Made by a program: the position numbers and the translations under genes. DNA of 64,000 nt from NCBI GenBank assembly GCA_029718625.1, contig CM056377.1, forward strand, positions 102,808,585 to 102,872,584, given 5' to 3'. This stretch comes from Synaphobranchus kaupii. Its lineage: Eukaryota; Chordata; Actinopteri; Anguilliformes; Synaphobranchidae. Under the pieces are notes generated by a model. The model worked only from the letters and a program-made list of their open reading frames with translations, was not told the DNA's origin and made no database searches. Below are positions 1 through 10,377 of the stretch, in pieces. How positions within the stretch are numbered: the first letter of the stretch is position 1; the number at the start of each line of letters is the position of its first letter.

Positions 1-545
1 GCAAACGGATGTTTTAATTAATTAACCCTTACGAGCCATAATGAGCCCTGCCCCTGGCCCTGAGTTTGCAGACTGCTCCAGCCCAGTCCCCTCCCCTGTT
101 TATGCCCACAACTTGACGCAACCGGAGTCCCAGATGTACCACCCGCCCCTCTGAATTGCATATTATACTGTACATCTCTTCATTTGACTTTCTACTTACC
201 AGCTAGTTTAATATCAGACTGTAACATGTTCAACCCCACTTGATTATTTGTTGTGTTAGATCCCTCATTACATTTCTATTACCATCCATTCCACCTTTAG
301 TTTAAACCGGGCCGGCCAGCAAAGGACTCCCCAGGCTCCCCCTCTCTAGCCAGGTTCCTTCCGAGATTTCTTCCCATTGGGGAGTTTTTTCTCGCCACTG
401 TTTGAGTGTTTTCTTCCCACCGGGGTTTTTCTTTTTTTATCTTGTTTGCTGTTTGGGGGTTCAGGCCTGGTTCTTGCCCAATTTTTTTTTTGTTTCACTG
501 TACAACGTCTTTGTGAGAGTTCTCTCTAAAAAAATATACAAATAA
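1..545 (+). repeat. Probable retroelement 3' end (LINE/SINE-like)
   Basis: A C/T-rich stretch (ccaggttccttccgag, then ttctcgccactg, then cttgttgctg-like text) runs into an A-rich end with an ataaatgctatacaaat motif. This closely resembles the 3' ends of teleost non-LTR retroelements, which finish with a 'gctatacaaataaa' tail. No coding frame is visible. It lies in the DNM3 intron upstream of the proline-rich exon. The family is assigned by resemblance only. Confidence 0.4.
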
Positions 546-704
546 ATGCTATACAAATATGCTATACAAACAACTTTTCAGTGATGAAGGGGAAATTCAC
601 CGCACCCACCACCAATGTGTAGCACCCATCTGGGTGATGCGTATGGCGGCCATTTTGCACCAGAACGCTCACCACACATTTTGTGTGCTTCATTACTACA
701 CATA

Positions 705-803
705 GGGCTTGATTTACTAAGACCTTTAGCATGTGCAAAACCTTTTAGCACACACAAAACCATTGCGTTTTGCACACACAAAAGGTCTTAGTAAATCAAG
801 CCC
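705..803. mobile_element. Palindromic MITE, copy 1
   Basis: The element begins GGGCTTGATTTACTAAGACC and ends with the reverse complement, so almost the whole 99 bp folds into one hairpin. It is flanked by ATA on both sides, consistent with a 3-bp A/T-rich target duplication of PIF/Harbinger type. Three more copies of the family are at 1377, 7211 and 23885. Confidence 0.7.
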
Positions 804-860
804 ATAGTCATACACATTATAGTCGTTTTCTACAACATCGTTTGCTCCTTCCTCCCTCAG

Positions 861-2851
861 GTCGCCTCCCCTGAGCCCCACGGCTCCGCGGAGGATGTCG
901 ACAGGCCCTCGAGCACCTGTGCGTGCCCCCGCCCCCGTGGCCCCGCCCGTGCCCTCCCGCCCAGGCCCCGCTCGGACCCTTCAACAACAGCGGCGATGTC
1001 TTCCCGCCCCCCCAGGTGCCCAGCCGACCCAACCGCGCCCCTCCCAGCATTCCCAGGTGAGCCGGCACACAAGCGCAGCTGCCCTGTCCTCACACTGACA
1101 CACTGAATTCACCCCAGCAGCACTCTAGCGCCGCCAGACCAGTGGAGAATGTGTTAAGTTTTAAAAAAAAATCCCCAACACGATAGTCCATAAAACTAGA
1201 TGGTAATTTACACCTTCTGCATTTGGGTGTGGTAATATATCAAGGAAACTGGTCCACTGGGATGAAGGCCTCATAACTGAGCAAGCATTGTAACATCACG
1301 GCGCATTTCAGAATAATTCCTCATGCTTCTGTTACCCATTGCGTTTGTATTCGTATACTGTGTTTGAATACACTATGGGCCTGATTTGATAAGACCTTTA
1401 GCGTGTACATAACCTTTTAAGACGCGCAAAACCAGTAACATAACCAATGATTGAATGATTTTTTTGCGCCAATCGTTGGTTGTGTTATTAGTTTTGAGTG
1501 TGATAAAAGGTTTTGCACATGCTAAAGGTCTTAGTAAATCAGGACTTATGAGTATAAAATGGTCTATTTTGGTTTAGTTTAGTATTCATAAAATGTGTTT
1601 ACAAGGTACTGAACTACTGGTGCAGGCAACTCAGTCCAGCATTTCTTTAAAACCTAAAAGACATTTGTTAGGTCAGATGACGGAAAATGTGCCTGGCTGG
1701 GATATTTAAACATGAAGAATTCTATCATGTAAGGGACTTTTATTTGGTTTGTCATTGGTATGGATGGTTAAACACTGTTCCTGGGGTTCATATTTCAAGT
1801 ACTTATTTGAGGTACTTTTTCCAAGAAAACATGTTAAATGATACTTCTGAGATGAACCACTTAAAATATTTCAGATAAACACTCTTATATACAGTTTAAA
1901 TATAACATTTCAGTGAATCTTCGTGAAATTAAAACATAAAGTAACTTTCCTACTCTGAAACATGTGTATAGGTTTTTTTTCATTTGTAGCCTTAGTGTGA
2001 TATTTACCAGCTTTTTAATTTTTTATTGCTGTACACTCCACAGACATTCCACACATAAACTGTAATACAGCACTGACATTGACATGATGTATTGGATATG
2101 GTCAGTGTGTGACACACAAGCTCCGAGGCATGCACGTAAACACACACACACACACACACACACACTGGGCAGCAGCGGCCTCGGTTAAAGGCAGTGGTTA
2201 CTTGAGATGGGTGGGGTCCATCGGCTCATGTGTTTTTCATACTCCACTTCCCGGCCTCTCTCGTCTACCCTGGTTTCTCTGTAAGGCAGCATATTCCTCA
2301 GACACGCAGCATTGGCGTCCTCTGTTCTCTCGCCTGTGTTCGGGAAGCCTGATTTTGTGTGCGCAAATGAAACGGCGGAGCACTTACAGCACAGTGTGCA
2401 TGACTGACGCACTTTGCACACGAGCTGCTAGCCCTTGTATTGAAGGGTCTGGTTCTAACTCTGTGAGCTAACTTTGTTTCCACTCTTGATTTTTTTTTTT
2501 CACTAACAGCTTCTAACTCTGTCTGCTTTTCTCTTTCCTACCCCCCCCCCTCTCTCTTCTTCCTCCCCCCATAACATCCCTCTTTCCCTCCCTCCCTCTC
2601 CCTGCTCTGCGCTGTTCCCTCGCTTGCGCTGATCCCCCCTCCTGCTTTTGGCCCGCCGTTCCATTTCTTTCTGCCTCATTTCCCCTGCGTTTTCGCTCCG
2701 ACCTCACCCTCTCTCCCTCTTTCGCGTCTCTCCGTCCCTCCCCCGCTCCCCTCTTCCCTCTTCCCCTCCTCACTTCACCTCTCTTCCTTTGCCTTTAACC
2801 GTTCCCTCTCTCACCTGCCCTTCCACGCCCGCCCCGCCCTGCTGTCTGCCC

Positions 2852-2899
<48 letters not shown>

Positions 2900-3045
2900 T
2901 CTCTCTCTCTCTCTCTCTCTCCCTCTCTCTCTCCCTCCCCCTCTCTCTCTCTCTCTCTCCCTCTCTCTGCAGCCGGCGACCTCCTCCGTCTCCCACAAGA
3001 CCCACCATGATTCGCCCGGGGGACCCCAACTCCCTCCTCGACTGA
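861..3045 (+). CDS. DNM3: Dynamin 3, C-terminal two coding exons (proline-rich domain)
   Basis: Dynamin is the large GTPase that cuts endocytic vesicles from the plasma membrane; its C-terminal proline-rich domain (PRD) binds SH3 partners such as amphiphysin and endophilin. Only the PRD end is in view; GTPase, middle, PH and GED exons lie left of the window. Exon at 861-1056 (acceptor cctccctcag, donor gtgagc) encodes a Pro-rich stretch with APPVPSRPGP, then FPPPQVPSRPNRAPPSIPS. Exon at 2973-3045 (acceptor ctctctgcag) encodes RRPPPSPTRPTMIRPG and ends SLLD before TGA at 3043. The VPSRPxRAPPSxPSRRPPPSPTRPT order and the LLD end fit DNM3 rather than DNM1 or DNM2. One oddity: the first half of the 861 exon reads one frame off the second half. 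The shift sits at a four-C run (966-969), and three Cs would give RPGPLGPF and restore the frame. The paralogue (3a or 3b) cannot be told. Confidence 0.85.
1377..1545. mobile_element. Palindromic MITE, copy 2
   Basis: Starts GGGCCTGATTTGATAAGACC and ends GGTCTTAGTAAATCAGGAC. The arms pair over roughly 70 bases on each side of an internal palindromic core around 'accaatgattgaatg'. Same family as the copies at 705, 7211 and 23885. It lies in the last DNM3 intron. Confidence 0.65.
1546..2486. other. DNM3 intron sequence, A/T-rich, with a small CA microsatellite
   Basis: Unremarkable intronic sequence between the two DNM3 exons. It contains a (CA)n run at 2140-2165. No splice-bounded coding exon was seen. 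Confidence 0.5.
2487..2972 (+). repeat. 480-bp pyrimidine-rich tract ending in (CT)n at the DNM3 last-exon acceptor
   Basis: From about 2487 the plus strand is almost all C and T, ending in CT-dinucleotide runs at 2850-2968 and directly in the acceptor ctgcag of the last DNM3 exon. The tract acts as a hugely expanded polypyrimidine tract. Long CU repeats are known binding platforms for PTB-type splicing regulators; any effect here is inference. Confidence 0.8.
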
Positions 3046-4347
3046 GCACTGAACTGAGCCCAGCCGGGCACCCCCCCCCCCCCCCCACCCCCCCCCAAAA
3101 CAACCCTGCATGTACCCCCCCCCCCCCCCCCCCCCGGCATAGCAACTGCTCCTGTGCTCACTTTAGCCCCTCTAAGGCCCAGTATATAGCCCCTGTGTGC
3201 TCAGTTTAGCCCCTCTAAGGCCCAGTATATAGCCCCTCTGTGCTCAGTTTAGCCCCTCTAAGGCCCAGTATATAACCCCTCTGTGCTCACTTTAGCCCCT
3301 CTAAGGCCCAGTATATAGCCCCTCTGTGCTCACTTTAGCCCCTCTAAGGCCCAGTATATAGCCCCTCTGTGCTCACTTTAGCCCCTCTAAGGCCAGTATA
3401 TAGCTCCTCTGTGCTCACTTTAGCCCCTCTAAGGCCCAGTATATAGCCCCTCTGTACTCACTTTAGCCCCTCTAAGGCCCAGTATATAGCCCCTCTGTGC
3501 TCAGTTTCGCCCCTCTAAGGCCCAGTATATAGCCCCTCTGTGCTCAGTTTAGCCCCTCTAAGGCCCAGTATATAGCCCCTCTGTGCTCAGTTTCACCCCT
3601 TTAAGGCCCAGTATATAGCCCCTCTGTGCTCAGTTTAGCCCCTCTAAGGCCCAGTATATAGCCCCTCTGTGCTCAGTTTAGTCCCTCTAAGGCCCAGTAT
3701 ATAGCCCCCTCTGTGCTCAGTTTAGCCCCTCTAAGGCCCAGTATATAGCCCCTCTGTGCTCAGTTTCGCCCCTCTAAGGCCCAGTATATAGCCCCTCTGT
3801 GCTCAGTTTAGTCCCTCTAAGGCCCAGTATATAGCCCCCCTGTGCAGCGCTTGTGGTTTATCTCTGTGTCTCCGTGCTGTGCTTCCCCGTGGTGCAGGTC
3901 TGCAGGGTAGATCCCGCGTCTTTACACTGGATCTCAGCCCGCCCCTCTCTCCCGTCTCTCCCCAAACACTGGTTGCCCTCAGTATTACACGTATAAATAG
4001 CATACTGCCCCTGTACCCCCCCCCCCCTACACACCCTGGACCAGGCCTTCGTCCTGCGGCACCAGCCCACCAGTCCCAAACCACAGCAAGACACAGACGC
4101 TCCCAGTATTGCATGCCTGGGACACTGCCATGATCTTTGTACAGTAAATGAATTCCAGTATATTCAGAGTATTACCATATTGTACGCTCCAGGGCTAATG
4201 GTTTTGTGCTCATTTCTACTAGCGGTAATCGGACGAGTGTGTGAGGGCGCTTGAGCGAGTGTCAGTGTGTGTCTTTTGAGTCTTGCTTCTTCCTTGTCTT
4301 TCATTTCAGTCAATATGAGTTATCATTGCCCTGACTGTTCCCATCAC

Positions 4348-4380
<33 letters not shown>

Positions 4381-6135
4381 CTGCATGATGAAAGCAGAAC
4401 TGTTTGTGGAGGATCAGGGCTACTCGCAGAGGGAGTTGTGTGTCTGCAACTGTCCTTTATTTTAAAGCACTTCAAAGGAAGAGCGGCAGAAGGTTCCGGT
4501 AGGGAGTCTCACTGACCCCTGCGGTACCTGCGACCCCAGTCACTCGCACTCTTCTCTCAACAGAGACCCCGTCCTTCCTCAAACACAAGCAGTACGGAAG
4601 CGTGCCGCGGGGCTGCGGGAATGTGCTGAGCTCGCATTAACCCGCAAGAGCTCAGACGTGGCTTAGGGAGATTCCAGTGCATCTGTCTGTGTGGCGCTTT
4701 AATGGCCCTGCCAAGGTTCCCGCTCAGTGTTCTCTGACCGCCCTGCCTGCCCTCTCCTCGTCACCCCCCCCCCCCCCCCTTCTCTATGTCCAGAGTGCCC
4801 CTGTGTCTGAGCTCCAGGTCATTCCACTGCCCGCAGGCTAAGGGACCCTGTCTGTCGACGCGCCGAGCGCCCGTCCCGTCCCAGTCGTTCTTTCTGTCGG
4901 TAGCGTTTGGCTGTTACCCCCCGTGACTGTAGTGTCTCACATGTAATCCTCCACTTTTCTCTGCCTCTCACTCTTCTCTCTCTCCGAGTCCCTTTCTTGC
5001 TGTCCAATAAAGCTCTGGTATTTCCAGTCTCCAAAAGTCTGGCATGTTCCTTCTGGGGTCTCTGCTCTCTCTCTCTCTCTCTCTCTGAAAACCCACAACT
5101 CAACACACTGCGTCCCAGGAAAAATACAACCCACTCTCTCCTATTTCATACCACAGTCTCCTCACCAACACTGGTTAGTCCTCTGAGCTTTCTGTTAGAT
5201 TCAACACACAAGGAATGCTCAGAAATTTCTCAACGTGATTATTATTATTTTTTTTATGAAAAAGGATGATTTGTTTCGTCGTAAAAATGGATCCGGCTCC
5301 TCTTATTGCTTTTGGACTCAAGTGTCTGTGTAAATCATCAAACCTCCATTTTCAGCCCTTTGTAACTACAGGGCCCCAGTCTGCACTGGTATTTTTTCTG
5401 TACTTTAAGGGTTGTCGACCATCCGCAAACTGATCTGTGACTATGTTGTTTATGTTCTCTAAAATGCCTCATTCCTGTGTGGTTTACATTTTAGGTTAAG
5501 AGCAAATGGGGAAAAAAGATATTAGAAGCAATCCAGCCCAGTATGGTTGTGTTGCTTGTTAGTGCTCAGTGTACAGAGGTGCATTGCCAAGGAGTTCCTA
5601 TGCTGACTGATCCTCTGTAGTTAATGGCATCTTGTGTCTGTGTTCTTATCCAGGAGGCAGGCGCCAGCTGTCCCCATGAGGCCACCGCAATGAGCTCCTC
5701 CCCTCTGAACAAGCCCCGCCCTTTACCCCGTCTTCAATACAAAATTGCTGTAGTGCTACAGGCACCGACTGTCAATCAACAGGATTCAAGTAGTCCTGTT
5801 CTCCTTTGATTGTACTTGAACACTACACAACCCCGTCCCCAATCTCCCAACATCCCACTTTCTGTACTTAATGCAGAAATGTGCCTGATGCTGTCCACTG
5901 AACCACTATCCAGACCCTTCTCCATTCACACTTATTACTGTGCACAGTATTAGAGTATTGTACCACTACATTTGTGTTATACATGTTAATCAGGCTGCTG
6001 GATTGATCATAGCCTCCTCTTTTTGTTTATATATTGTACAGATATATCTTTGTATGTGTTTGGGTCTGCGATGTCCGTCTCAGTTCTGTGTAAAATATGT
6101 GGCTCAGGTACCATGGTTCTCCAGCCCTAAATAAA
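3046..6135 (+). other. DNM3: DNM3 3' untranslated / downstream region
   Basis: After the DNM3 stop comes a poly-C stretch (3069-3135), a 43-bp minisatellite, a (GT)n run (4349-4375) and mixed sequence without a convincing open frame. Exact AATAAA signals occur at 5006-5011 and 6130-6135; either could end the DNM3 transcript. The true cleavage site cannot be decided from sequence alone. Confidence 0.45.
3158..3845. repeat. 43-bp minisatellite, about 16 copies
   Basis: The unit contains tttagcccctctaaggccca followed by gtatatagcccctctgtg and ctcag. About 16 near-identical tandem copies fill 3158-3845. Variants include 'gtttcgcccc', 'gtttagtccc' and one copy missing a C in ggcccag. It lies just downstream of the DNM3 stop and is probably transcribed in its 3' UTR. 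Confidence 0.9.
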
Positions 6136-6833
6136 CAGGGTTTGAGGTTCAAGTCTGTCCCATGCTCTGTGCACACCACTTGGCATAACTCGATTCTACA
6201 CGAGCCGTGTCCCGCGTTTGAGCCGTAGCGTGTTAAAATGGCCTTTGTATAGTACCGCTCTATTTATTATTACAAGCCGCATGGGTGTCACAATCAAAAC
6301 TGTAGTTGAAAGTTGAAAGTTCACTGCAGAAATGATTGGAGGTGGAATGGAGTGGAAAGGAACACAAAGAAGAGAGAAATGCTTTATTAAAGTCAATCAA
6401 AATAAACCTTGTTGGAATTCCAAAATAAACTGGGTTTTGCAAACACATTAATCATTTGACTAATGGAAGAAAACAAAACATGACCAGCCATGGAAATTAA
6501 AAGCACACATGAAAGTAAAAAAAGAAAGAAAATATGTAGGAAATTAACTGGTTTAAAAAGAAACAATCACCCTATAGCACAAGAATGAATACCCAGTTCA
6601 TGTGGTGTACATGCAGGCTTAATGCTAGGCTAGCACTAAAGCTGAAGAAAGCCTTGTCCACTCCCTTCAGCTTAACTGACTTTGTTGAAGTCGGTGGTGG
6701 GGGATTTTATTTTATTTTTGTAACGTAGAGTGTAGAGTAGTCCACCCTCCTTTCATATTTGCTTTATTCAGGCAGGTAGAAAGCAGAGGGTTAAAAAAAG
6801 AAATGGAGAAGGGACCACAGCCGAAAAAATGCC

Positions 6834-6903
6834 AAGGCGGGGACTGAACCCCCGCCCGCATGGGGGAAATCACATATGGCCGAGAGTCAGCTGCCCTATG
6901 GAC
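6834..6903 (-). ncRNA. tRNA-like pol III unit (degenerate tRNA or SINE head)
   Basis: On the minus strand a B-box-like GGTTCAGTCC sits in a stem-loop (GGCGGGG / CCCCGCC, 7-base loop), like a T-arm. It is followed after 'ttggca' by a T6 run, a standard pol III terminator. The upstream part has a weak A-box and the acceptor ends do not pair. The T-loop base that should be A58 is G. I read it as a tRNA pseudogene or SINE head, not a working tRNA. Confidence 0.35.
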
Positions 6904-7210
6904 TGCACTGGAATTTATATTTTGCTGAGGTGTGCAAATATTTGCTTAATTTCCTTGTAAGAACAGTGTTGTCCCAAGGATTTTGGTTTTGAGCAAAATT
7001 GGAGCATATATACAGTTAAAAAATACTTTAAATGATTGACATATTTACAAAGCATAACATTTTTTTAAATAAAATCACATTTTTTTAAATAAAATCACTC
7101 GTTTTAAGTATTATAAATAGATCACATTAATCTGTTCAAGTTAACAATGTAGTAGTTGATAGAGTAGGCCTACACACCGACCATTTCTCATTCAAAATCT
7201 ACACACTCCA

Positions 7211-7336
7211 GGGCTCGATTTACTAAGACCTTTAGCGTGTGCAAAACCTTTTAGCACACGCAAGACCAATAACATAACCAATGATTTGTCATGGTATTTG
7301 TTTTGCACACGTTAAAGGTCTTAGTAAATCAGGCCC
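7211..7336. mobile_element. Palindromic MITE, copy 3
   Basis: Begins GGGCTCGATTTACTAAGACC and ends GGTCTTAGTAAATCAGGCCC. The arms include 'tagcgtgtgcaaaacc' and its complement. Same family as the copies at 705, 1377 and 23885. Confidence 0.7.
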
Positions 7337-8661
7337 TCAGTGTTCCCTACTTGTACAGGTATAACTAGCATCAAAAATGTAGGGACAGAACTTTCAATGT
7401 AAATGACTAAAAGCTCTTAAAATCAGAATTCCAGCTCACATCATGTTCGGCTATGCTGTGCAGCCTTTGTAAAAATGTTAAAGTTGGTTTTCCTGGTTTG
7501 ATGCTACTGATGAATTAATTGAGGTGATTATCCAAAACACATCTGTTAACAAGGCACTAGATAAATGTGAGCTGGGGTGGTAGACCTGATGGAAAAGCTA
7601 GAGACTTCCCACTATAAAAGACGGACCAAGTCAAAAAGACATGTTTAAAGAGGCAGATTTTCCATTGCATTTGGCCATGAATCATGCTGACCAACAAGAC
7701 CAGACCTAAGGAAGGCTACACAAAGCCAAGTCTGACATCTGTTGGAGAGAATTGGATACTACACAACAGTATATTACATTCTGTAAACCTACAAAGTGAT
7801 CTAAAAGTACGATTTAAAACAGGGTAGGCAACCCTGGTGGTAAAGTGCCACGGATGTTCCTGTTTTTTGCTCTATCCAAACCTATAACTGCATCATTGAA
7901 TGAATTATTATATTATATTATTAAAGTTGCACAATTTGAATTGCAGCCAGATGGAATGTAGCCTGCCTTTTATGTGTTTGTAAAAAAAGTATTAATGTCA
8001 AACCTTAGCCTAAATGTTGAATTCTAATCAATACACCAAACAGTGTACCAATACCAATGCTCCAGTGTCCATCTGAAATTAAACCTGGCACAGGTTTTAT
8101 TATCTTACTGGTGCCTGTTTATTTTTGAAATAAATATTACATTTATTAACATTCTGTAATGCCCAATTGTGCCAGACATGAGTTGGAAGAAGACTCTTCA
8201 TGTGCACGCAGACTTGCAGGTGCCTGATCATCCAGCTAATGAGGGGGGCGCTAATGAGTGATGAGACGTTTTAATACTGACCAACTGAAACCTTCCCATC
8301 CTTGGACAATGGTAGTCAACTGTGCATCACCCTGCAGGGCTGCTGGCCAATCGGCACTGGCACGGTCCAAATTCGTAACTGAATTGTGGGGGCCCATCCG
8401 TGCATTAGAACAGTGCCTTAACAAGATGAGCCACCCATCAGCCCCAAGCTAATTCATTTGGTTATGCAAAACACTGCAGCATTGCTTTTCTGCTCATGAA
8501 CTATGTACCTTTTATTCTCAGTGTTCCAACAGCATGTCATTTTTGTTAATTAGCCTTTAAAGACTTCAGCTGAGTTTTTTAAAATTGAACAGGATGACGG
8601 CACAGTTTGTCTGAATGACACAAGGCTTAGCAGGCCTTACAGGTAATCTATTCCCCGTCCC

Positions 8662-9520
8662 TGCATGTCACTACAGGAAGTAGAACAGGCTGACTATTCC
8701 CCATCTCTGCATGTCACTACAGGAAGTAGAACAGGCTGACTATTCCCCATCTCTGCATGTCACTGCAGGAAGTAGAACAGGCCGACTATTCCCCGTCTCT
8801 GCATGTCACTGCAGGAAGTAGAACAGGCCAACTATTCCCCATCTCTGCATGTCACTGCAGGAAGTAGAACAGGCCGACTATTCCCCATCTCTGCATGTCA
8901 CTGCAGGAAGTAGAACAGGCCGACTATTCCCCATCTCTGCATGTCACTGCAGGAAGTAGAACAGGCCGACTATTCCCCATCTCTGCATGTCACTGCAGGA
9001 AGTAGAACAGGCCGACTATTCCCCGTCTCTGCAGGAAGTGGAACAGGCCGTTCTGCATGTCACTGCAGGAAGCGGTACAAGCTGTTTATTCCCCGTCTGC
9101 ATGTCACTGCAGGAAGTGGGACAGGCCGCCTATTCCCCGTCTCGCTGTGTCACTGCAGGAAGCGGTACAAGCTGTTTATTCCCCGTCTGCGTGTCACTGC
9201 AGGAAGTGGGACAGGCCGTCTATTCCCCACGTCACTGCAGGAAGTGGTACAAGCTGTTCATTCCCCGTCTGCGTGTCACTGCAGGAAGTGGGACAGGCCG
9301 CCTATTCCCCACGTCACTGCAGGAAGTGGGACAGGCCGCCTATTCCCCGTCTCTCTGTGTCACTGCAGGAAGCGGTACAAGCTGTTTATTCCCCGTCTGC
9401 GTGTCACTGCAGGAAGTGGGACAGGCCGCCTATTCCCCGTCTCTCTGCGTCACTGCAGGAAGCGGGACAGGCTGTTTATACCCTGCCTCTGCGTGTCACT
9501 GCAGGAAGCGGGACAGGTCC
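8662..9520. repeat. 46-bp minisatellite made of copies of the PIGC stop-codon region
   Basis: About 20 tandem units, each with a cactgcaggaag core followed by t/cggg/aacaggc and a 'ctattcccc' part. The right-most unit is the PIGC reading frame itself: on the minus strand it encodes LSRFLQ and TGA. Every other unit repeats this stop-codon segment in the presumed PIGC 3' UTR. Units to the left (8662-9040) are homogeneous; those nearer PIGC are of two alternating types. The type with 'gctgtttattcc' gives exact minus-strand AATAAA signals at 9085, 9175 and 9385. The long forward reading frames across the array are a by-product of the repeat. Confidence 0.92.
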
Positions 9521-10377
9521 TCGTGGATCTCGGCCTCGTCCCAGGGTCCTTGAATGTTGTCCTTGTGCTTCTGCAGCCACAGCAGGAGCAAGGGGCAGAT
9601 CAGCGTGAGGGTCAGCTGTGCCAGGGCCAGCACGACGGCTCCCCCTGGCGACTGGCTGGCCAAGCCGCCAACACCCCCTAGCGACACCAGGGCGGCGGCC
9701 CAGGGGAAGCCCCGCGGGGCCCTGTCCCGCAGGCGGTGCAGCAGGCAGGGCCAAAGCGCAAACACCAGCAGCGCACAGGTCAGCATGGCGAAGGTGTGCA
9801 GTGCGCCCGGGAGCCGGGAGGCCAGACACACCGACCCAAACAGAGCGGCGTTGAGGGACAGACTGCCTGGGGGGCTGGGCTGGGCGTAGGGGAAGGTCAC
9901 CAAGTGTGCCAGGAGCATCAGAGCTGACATGGCATACACCGTGTCTGTGCTCACCGACTCAGTCAGTGTTTTCAGCACGGGTGAGAAGCCGAAGGTGAAA
10001 GCCAGGAAGATGGCAGCACTCTGGAGGTCCGCCAAACGCGTGCGTCCGCCTCCTCTCGAACCCCCCAGGGCCTCGTAGAGTCCGTAGCCCAGCAGTGCAC
10101 ACAGCAGGCCGGCCAACAGCAGCGTGAACGGGTAAAGCTCTCCCTGGTACATATACCACCACAACGTAAGAAACACCGCGACGCAGGACAGTTGCTGCGT
10201 CACAAGTCCGGCTTCGCGAACTACTGGCCAGTAGCGGTACCGCCGTACGCCCACGTTACGTCGAAGCTCCTCCAGAAAGCGACAATCCACATAGTTGTCT
10301 GGGAAAGGCTGACGCTCATACAACACCTTCCTCCAAGGAACTGCGGAGGGAGCGCCGGGACCACTGTCTGCTCCCAT
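9496..10377 (-). CDS. PIGC: Phosphatidylinositol N-acetylglucosaminyltransferase subunit C
   Basis: PIGC is a membrane subunit of the GPI-GlcNAc transferase (with PIGA, PIGH, PIGP, PIGQ, PIGY), which transfers GlcNAc to phosphatidylinositol on the cytosolic face of the ER, the first step of GPI-anchor synthesis. The single uninterrupted frame gives 293 residues against 297 in human. Family hallmarks are WRKVLYERQPFPDNYVD near the N-terminus, ADLQSAAIFLAFTFGFSPVL with KTLTESVSTDTVYAMS in the middle, SVCLASRLP, and GPWDEAEIHEDLSRFLQ at the C-terminus. Several hydrophobic segments fit a multi-pass membrane protein. The start is the ATG complementary to 10375-10377. A minus-strand tttgacag just before it (ending at 10381) looks like the acceptor of a 5' UTR intron, as in genes whose coding region is one exon. 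The stop codon lies inside the right-most unit of the 46-bp minisatellite. G+C is markedly higher than in the flanks. Confidence 0.96.
   Translation of the reverse strand: MGADSGPGAPSAVPWRKVLYERQPFPDNYVDCRFLEELRRNVGVRRYRYWPVVREAGLVTQQLSCVAVFLTLWWYMYQGELYPFTLLLAGLLCALLGYGLYEALGGSRGGGRTRLADLQSAAIFLAFTFGFSPVLKTLTESVSTDTVYAMSALMLLAHLVTFPYAQPSPPGSLSLNAALFGSVCLASRLPGALHTFAMLTCALLVFALWPCLLHRLRDRAPRGFPWAAALVSLGGVGGLASQSPGGAVVLALAQLTLTLICPLLLLWLQKHKDNIQGPWDEAEIHEDLSRFLQ

Larger units (their letters stand above)
6136..8640. other. DNM3-PIGC intergenic region
   Basis: A/T-rich intergenic DNA between the convergent DNM3 and PIGC genes. It holds a tRNA-like element (about 6834-6903) and a MITE (7211-7336). 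A possible dispersed repeat spans about 8160-8455, containing 'gctgctggccaatcgg', which is partly echoed near 32580. No supported coding region was found. Confidence 0.5.

Noticed and set aside
1..3045. miR-199a/miR-214 host (DNM3OS), expected in an intron of dynamin-3 genes
   Set aside because: I looked for the mature miRNA sequences in both orientations in the visible DNM3 part and did not find them; they would lie further upstream.
2513..3161. Arg/Glu- and Gly-rich minus-strand frames
   Set aside because: Antisense of the CT and poly-C tracts at the DNM3 last exon; no start context or homology.
3158..3845. CRISPR-like array (regular repeats)
   Set aside because: Units are contiguous without unique spacers, and the DNA is vertebrate; it is a minisatellite.
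4562..4670. Possible alternative last exon of DNM3 after an acceptor-like tctcaacag
   Set aside because: The in-phase frame (RDPVLPQTQAVRKRAAGLRE...) resembles no known dynamin C-terminus and lies behind the terminal exon.
8941..9681. Long plus-strand open frames of 183-246 codons rich in SLQEVxQA/HCRKW repeats
   Set aside because: All three forward frames stay open because of the 46-bp minisatellite; they run into the antisense of PIGC and have no homology-like features.
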